From Gigaspora margarita (taxonomy: Eukaryota; Glomeromycota; Glomeromycetes; Diversisporales; Gigasporaceae), in contig WTPW01000633.1 of assembly GCA_009809945.1 (NCBI GenBank), positions 14,180 through 78,179 on the forward strand: a stretch of DNA of 64,000 bases, read 5' to 3'. Each line of letters opens with the position of its first letter. Position 1 is the first letter of the stretch. The position numbers were made by a program, and so were the translations under genes. The notes under the pieces are model-generated. The model saw nothing but the letters and a program-made list of their open reading frames with translations. It did not search any database and was not told the DNA's origin. Shown piece after piece: positions 58,855 through 64,000 of this stretch.

Positions 58855-59088
58855 ATGGGTAAAGCGATAGTTCATCAACAACTTCAAGGTACAGATGACA
58901 CTCTCATATCAGTTTATATATTCTACAAAGCAATTATTCAGTCGTGGGAAGCTTTAAATGCACCAAAACGCTTAAGTATCACTTCACATGAGTCAAAGAA
59001 CAAAAAGATTCTAATACATACATATGCGTATGTACAACGTACTTACAAATTTCTTGATAACGAGATCAATGGCAGGGCATTACAGTAG
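58855..59088 (+). CDS. Small open frame inside the piggyBac element, unknown
   Basis: A 77-codon frame begins MGKAIVHQQLQGTDDTLISV and ends at TAG 59086-59088. It has no repeats or low complexity and fair codon content, but no domain, signal peptide or membrane segment is recognisable. It lies between the transposase N-terminus and the right end of the element, on the opposite strand. It could be a captured host fragment, a remnant of a second element protein, or chance. Confidence 0.3.
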   Translation: MGKAIVHQQLQGTDDTLISVYIFYKAIIQSWEALNAPKRLSITSHESKNKKILIHTYAYVQRTYKFLDNEINGRALQ

Positions 59089-59479
59089 CACTAATTTAGG
59101 TTTTTCTATCATGTGAATTTATCTTTTAAAAGGGTAACACATGTTAATAAGGATAGAATGTTATACTAATTCTAATTTAGATCTGTCGATCACAAGCATT
59201 TTTTATTTTTTAAATCGTTCTGTACCGTATTCCAGGCAAATTTGCCTGGAAAATTTATTGTCAAATGATAGTGCAGATTCTACCGATTATAGAAAATCAT
59301 GCATTAGAGGGCTTTTAATTAGTATAGTTTATCGCTACAAAAAAATTTATTAAACATTTTAAATTTTCCAGGCAAATTTGCCTGAAATACGGATTAAGGG
59401 ATAGTAATTTTATATGTTTTTTTTTATAATTTTATATATAAAAAATTTACATGTGACAAATCGGATGACTGCTATATAC

Positions 59480-59745
59480 TAGAGTTCCTCAAAATCAAAT
59501 CAAATCGAATATTAGGCATATTTGAATTTGATTGAATCGAATAAGCTCTTGGTTTGAATTTAATTTGATCAAATTAAATCAAATCAAATCAAATTTATTT
59601 GTAATTTTTATTAAATATTTTTGAATCGAATCAAATATTTTGTCAATTTGAATTTGATTTGATTTGTTATTTCTGTATTTGAATTTGATTTGAGATTGAA
59701 TATTTGATTGAATCAAATTGAATCAAATCAAATTGCAGAACCCTA
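59480..59745. mobile_element. hAT-like MITE with reiterated AAATCAAATC core
   Basis: The ends TAGAGTTCCTC and, inverted, TAGGGTTCTGC pair; CTATATAC is duplicated at 59472-59479 and 59746-59753. The core is made of AATCAAATCAAATCGAAT and, later, TTTGAATTTGATTTGATT words. It inserted at the very edge of the foldback. Confidence 0.8.
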
Positions 59746-59759
59746 CTATATACTAGAGC

Positions 59760-61725
59760 GATTTGGTAAGTATATAGTGTGTATTTTATATGACTTGGAC
59801 AAGAGGGTTTATAGGCTTTATTTGAAAGAGGCACAACTAAACATATATGAAGATACATAGAGTTGCAAGATAAGTGTTTATAATTTAATATATATAAAGA
59901 CACAGTTATACTTTATTTAATATAACAACTATAACTAACTAATACAATCTTTTATTTAGGGATTGGAGAGTTCAAATTTATCTAAATAAAGTCTAAGTCA
60001 AGATCAAGGCAAAAATGAAGGCCTTATATACATAATTCGAGGAAAATATTCTTCTGCTATATTATTAGTCTTCATGAGTTTAATACTTTTAATTAATTAA
60101 TAACTAAATTTAATACATTTTAATAAACTATTCATTAGCTATTGCTGCATTTAATGATATATTATGCAAGTTTATTTTGGATTATTTAATTAATTTAATT
60201 AGGGTTTGCAGATCAATGAATTATGCAGACATAAATATCTGTATTATCATGTGATATTTCTAGATTATTCTGCGAGTCATTGCTGCTGATTTTTAATTTT
60301 GCAGAACAAATGCTCTATATAGTCATGTAACTTTATTGTGATATAAAATTTGATGTAATACCATAATCAAAAGACATGTTATTAAGATAAAAATTCAATA
60401 TGTTATAGGATTCATTGTTTAATATACAAAATATATATAAATAGGTTAACTGTAATACAAATAATACAAATATAATTATAAAATTTATTTAGAAATATCT
60501 GATAACTCCGTGGTTTTATATTTTTGGATTTCTTAATAAGTAAGTATTATACTATTCATATTAATAATAATCAGATAAGAATTAAAAATAAAAATAAAAT
60601 TTATAATATAAAATAGTAAATGTTTAGGCATTGAAAAATCCAAAAATATAATTTAGAATTTATTTTTGCTTTTTATTTAATATAAAATATACATATTTAT
60701 AGTGGTTATGCACCTTTATAAAATTTGTTTTTCAGCTTCTATAAATTTTATAAAAATTCTTAATGGTTTTAATGGATGTAGAGTATTTTACTTAGAGCAC
60801 CACTTATTAATTAATTGATAGTTCTTGAGATAATGTACTATAGGTGTAATGAACCAAGTCAATCTTAATAATTTGATTTGATTAAGTCAACTTGAGTCAA
60901 GAATTCATTTTGCTTTTGTACTGAAATTGATTTTCTTTAATAGAGGTTGTTACGTAATTAGAGATAGACAAATTAAGAACCTACTGCACAGCCTGCAAGC
61001 ACTATATCTTAGTGGTACTAATATATCTAACTTATATTTAATTTAGGTGCAAGATTAGTACAAATCTTAAGAATACTAGCATCTAAAAGATCAATTTTAC
61101 TATATTTATATTCATTATTGCATTTATTAGCATCAGTACTTGTTCACTTCTATATTATTAACTAGATAGCTTGTGATGTTATTGCACAAAATCAGGAATA
61201 AAAGACTACTGTAATTTATAGCAAATATACTATAGTATCTTATATTTCTAGGAGCAAAATCTTTATTAGTTCCAGTGGGTACTTTGTCAGATGGAGGGTA
61301 TTTTATATAGGGGAGTTTATTTATGTGTATACTTTAAAAGTAATAAAATTGGCCTATAAGTAACTGCATGACGCAGTTGCAAAACAGATAATAAACTGTA
61401 CAAATGCAAAATAATGTTTGGGGCATTGTTTGAAGAATTAGGTTATTCTAAGTAAAATTTTTATTTCATATTATCCATCAACTTTAATTTTTCAAAAACT
61501 CTTAATTTTTTTTTTGTACTAATTTTTTTAAAACAAGAATAATAATGTTTGTTTTAATAATTCTTAATGAAACAATTGATATTGATTATTATAAATTAGT
61601 AGTCATTAAAATAATTAAATCAAAAAAATGCTAAAGGGATATCAGAACTTCAGAATAGGTTTGCAGAAATTTTTGAAGGTATAATAATCTGATAAATTGA
61701 ATAACTAAAAATAAAAATTAGCTCT
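59760..61725. other. AT-rich spacer, no feature seen
   Basis: Both strands were read for coding and inverted ends; nothing could be supported. The minus frame 59667-59903 overlaps the MITE and is not a gene. Confidence 0.5.
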
Positions 61726-61734
61726 CAGAGCCAG

Positions 61735-61915
61735 GTGTTGCCCTGAGAAAGTGAGATTTCAAATTTTATTCCTGAGTTTAAAATTTAATTGGTTCAAATA
61801 ACCTGGTTTGGGTTTAAATGAGCCAATTAGATTCAAATAACCCAAATTAAGTTCAAATAAGCCAAAATTGGGTTCAAATGATACTGAATTTCATTTACTT
61901 GAACCCAAATTAATT
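61735..61915. repeat. Reiterated GGTTCAAATAACC repeat, MITE-like
   Basis: Words GGTTCAAATAACCTGG, GATTCAAATAACCCAAATT, AGTTCAAATAAGCCAAAATT and GGTTCAAATGATAC follow each other at about 20-base spacing behind CAGGTGTTGCCC. The design recalls the hAT-like MITEs at 29450 and 59480, but no duplication was found. Confidence 0.45.
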
Positions 61916-62389
61916 GTTCTTTTTTTATTTATTTTTTAATTTTTATTTATTTTTTAATTTTTTATTTATTTTTTAATTTTTATTTATATATTTATTTTTT
62001 TATTAATCAAAATATTTGTATTTAAGTCATCTATTCTCATTTTAGCAAAATCCTGCAATTTACATAACTAAAAAAATTTGCTTTGTGCATGTTTGTAAAG
62101 CTTGGGCATTTTTAGTTAAATTTTAAGTAACATAATCCCTTTTTGCTTAACTACCACTAAAAATTAATAGCCAATAACAATGTAGTATAAGCCTAGTTAA
62201 TATGTGATTAATATTGACCAATGTGATTTGATCAAATATTCTTGGAGTGAGTTTGTTAATACCTCTTCCATCTCATGCCATTAACCTAATAATCAACTAA
62301 AAACTGTTTTATTTAAGACCATGCACATTACCTGCTAACTCTTTTTCTTTTCAATTTTTTAATTTATTAATTTTTTTTTAGATACCAAT
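61916..62389. other. T-rich tract and spacer
   Basis: TTTTATTTATTTTTTAATTT reiterations at 61920-62000, then AT-rich DNA without recognisable content. Confidence 0.5.
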
Positions 62390-62590
62390 TGTACCAGTTG
62401 CTCAAATTTGAAATTTATTTTTTTCACTATTCTCATCCATTGTCATCCAATAGGAACTTTAATTTCTTGTAATGGTTTGATAGAATTGGCAGATAAAATA
62501 TGACTGCTAATGCAATTTTTTGGTTCATTGTTGTGCAAAATAAAAAATTAACCTTGTATAACCTTTGATGTAAAAATTATTTTTATTAAA
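62390..62590 (+). repeat. Dispersed repeat shared with 24980-25165
   Basis: See the matching words at 24980. The copy is followed by an A-rich run (62598-62625), as the first copy is by TATATATATATTTG. Confidence 0.6.
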
Positions 62591-62664
62591 TTAAATTAAA
62601 AAAAAAAAAATAAAAATAAAAAAAATTCAACTGACCAACCTATATTTTCAGATTCCATATTAGA

Positions 62665-62830
62665 GTTAACACACCTCTATTCAGATTTTATATCTGGATA
62701 TATGCTATATCATGTGATATAACATTATCTAGTGTTTTATATCTGGATATAAATAAATCCAAATTTAAATTCATATTTGGATATATACTATGATACATGA
62801 TCTACACCTGTATCTGAATCAAATACACTT
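62665..62830. repeat. Reiterated ATATCTGGATATA repeat
   Basis: TTATATCTGGATATA occurs twice, TATTTGGATATATACTA once, and CACCTCTATTCAGATT opens the tract while CACCTGTATCTGAATC closes it. It looks like another directional-repeat MITE; boundaries are not fixed. Confidence 0.4.
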
Positions 62831-63013
62831 TTTATATTACAAAATTGACAACCCATATTTCCATTATGTTCGTTACATATTAACTTGCTAATTGCTGGTA
62901 TATCTCTATACTATATTGGAACAAAAACATGTAAAACAAAATGTTCTTGCTTCCAGCCATCCCAACATATTATACCATCTAAATATCAATATTATAAAAT
63001 AGTTATAAATTAT

Positions 63014-63130
63014 AGTCAGACCTCTCTATAGTCACACACCATATAGTCATACCTCTATATAAGTACCCAATATTGTGCAACAGACTTAAATATAGTAAAA
63101 AAACCTCCTTTTAGTCACAAATCACCTATA
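63014..63130. repeat. pogo-like terminus TATAGTCAGACCTCTC
   Basis: TATAGTCAGACCTCTCTATA then ATATAGTCATACCTCTATAT resemble the end of the element at 8935. The opposite end was not found. Confidence 0.4.
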
Positions 63131-63134
63131 ATCA

Positions 63135-64000
63135 CTATCACAAAAAAATTTTAATTTTTTATCAATTTTATACCAGGAACGGAGTGATATGTAATATCAC
63201 GAAGTATATGGTTACTATAGCATTTTTAGTGATGTGCATCCGCAAAATCTCATAACTAATTGGACAATATGCTAAACGCAGTAAAACGTGAAATTCTGCA
63301 CTTATACATCACGGTATGCATCACATATTACTCTATTTATCTATTGTATGAAAATTTTTTAACCAAACATCGCTTTAACAGGTTTTTGTCTCGATTAAAG
63401 TGCATAACGATCACTTATAACAAATAGCTTTTTTTTATTATTGTCTTTCAGAATTGCACTAACTAAATATGTTTGTATGTAGATGTCGATCAAGAAAAAT
63501 TCCATCTAGATATTTTAAAACCTGATTGCTTATAAAATGTGATTGTATATCTGATATCTATGAGCCAGAGCAGCCACCTCAAAGATCACTAATAATTGAC
63601 ATTATTAAGCAATAATTTATTGATTGGATGCTGTGGCAAAAAACTTCGTAATTCCTATTTTGATAAAATAAGATGTATTTATGTATTTAAAATTCGAATA
63701 CACTTATTGGAGGGCTTTCAAAATTAACAAATAAGTTGCATATTTCGAAATGAGTAGAATTTTTTTTAAAATAGCATTTTTACTATGTTAAATTATAAAT
63801 CAGAAAAATAAAATAAAATTCTCTAATTTTACTTTTGTAACCTATTTAGCGAATTTTGGGGGCATTATTTAAAAATTAGTGTGACACATGATATATTTTG
63901 TGGTAATTATAATAGAAACGGATGAAATCCACTTTGTAGATAGGGTAGGGTAAAATCTGCATTTTATGTATACATTATTTGGGCAACAGGGCAAACGATC
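63135..64000. other. Terminal spacer, no feature seen
   Basis: It contains a loose inverted pair (GAGTGATATGTAATATCAC and TGCATCACATATTACTC, 63180-63330) that may be a degraded foldback. No gene. Confidence 0.45.

Larger units (their letters stand above)
55716..59397 (-). mobile_element. piggyBac element with TTAA borders
   Basis: TTAATCTGTA at the left and, inverted, TTAATCCGTA at the right mark the ends; TTAA at 55716-55719 and 59394-59397 is the piggyBac-type target. Two copies of the palindrome CCAGGCAAATTTGCCTGG lie inside each end (55735 and 55850 on the left; 59232 and 59367 on the right). The element carries a broken transposase on the minus strand. It interrupts the right arm of the foldback: removing it restores the order of the opposite arm except for a few bases at the junction. 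Confidence 0.85.
54362..59471. mobile_element. Giant foldback element (copy 2), split by a piggyBac insertion
   Basis: The outer ends CAGTCATCCGATTTGTCA and TGACAAATCGGATGACTG are inverted. The left arm (54403-54905) pairs with 55265-55710, and the last part of the right arm (59398-59471) is displaced 3.7 kb by the piggyBac element. CTAT lies at both flanks (54358-54361 and 59472-59475). It is a sibling of the foldback at 50269. One N is at 54720. Confidence 0.85.

Noticed and set aside
55716..59397. Tc1/mariner (TA target) explanation for the element ends
   Set aside because: CCC next to TTAA at some ends made TA plus TCCCTTAATC possible, but copy A lacks CCC at its right flank, and the enclosed transposase is piggyBac, so TTAA fits better.

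Overview
The window is very AT-rich eukaryotic DNA with small GT-AG introns (54-92 nt), a few ambiguous bases, almost no intact genes and dense layers of mobile elements. One serine/threonine kinase-like gene with a Cys-rich N-terminus, Sel1-like repeat genes and relics, a decayed repeat-borne protein family and a piggyBac relic together suggest a repeat-rich fungal genome, most likely an arbuscular mycorrhizal fungus (Rhizophagus or a relative). That assignment is inference from gene style and composition; no ribosomal or barcode sequence is present.

Layout. 1-25 kb is a graveyard of non-coding elements: TTAA-bounded elements with palindromic ends, foldbacks, 8-bp-duplication MITEs, tRNA-derived SINEs, minisatellites, a probable old LTR retroelement (about 11.7-16.1 kb) with decayed minus-strand coding, a hAT-like relic (19.1-23.0 kb) that has collected two long retroposons, and a degenerate satellite (23.0-24.6 kb). 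26.2-32.9 kb is the gene-bearing part: a Sel1-repeat gene, a 3.8 kb satellite of about 30 units, and a four-exon kinase gene that begins about 45 bases after the last satellite unit. 35.0-36.7 kb is a decayed Sel1-repeat array on the plus strand that contains a foreign coiled-coil fragment. 37.4-40.5 kb is a minus-strand pseudogene of a multi-domain protein family. 43.0-44.4 kb holds minus-strand exon relics, one clearly related to the U5 snRNP GTPase Snu114/EFTUD2. 47.9-48.3 kb carries a cysteine-rich gene fragment. 50.3-51.3 kb and 54.4-59.5 kb are two members of a large foldback family; the second contains a nested hairpin-ended MITE and a 3.7 kb piggyBac element with a broken transposase. 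The rest, to 64 kb, is AT-rich repeat-derived sequence.

How the parts relate. The only genes that look functional are the Sel1-repeat gene (26236-26652) and the kinase (31381-32875); both belong to families that are large in Glomeromycotina and are usually linked with signalling. The piggyBac transposase relic and several non-autonomous elements share TTAA ends and the palindrome CAGGCAAATTTGCCTG, so they look like one transposition family with a former driver and its passengers. Many insertions can be dated relative to each other because target-site duplications, and in one case reciprocal empty sites in a duplicated segment, are visible directly.
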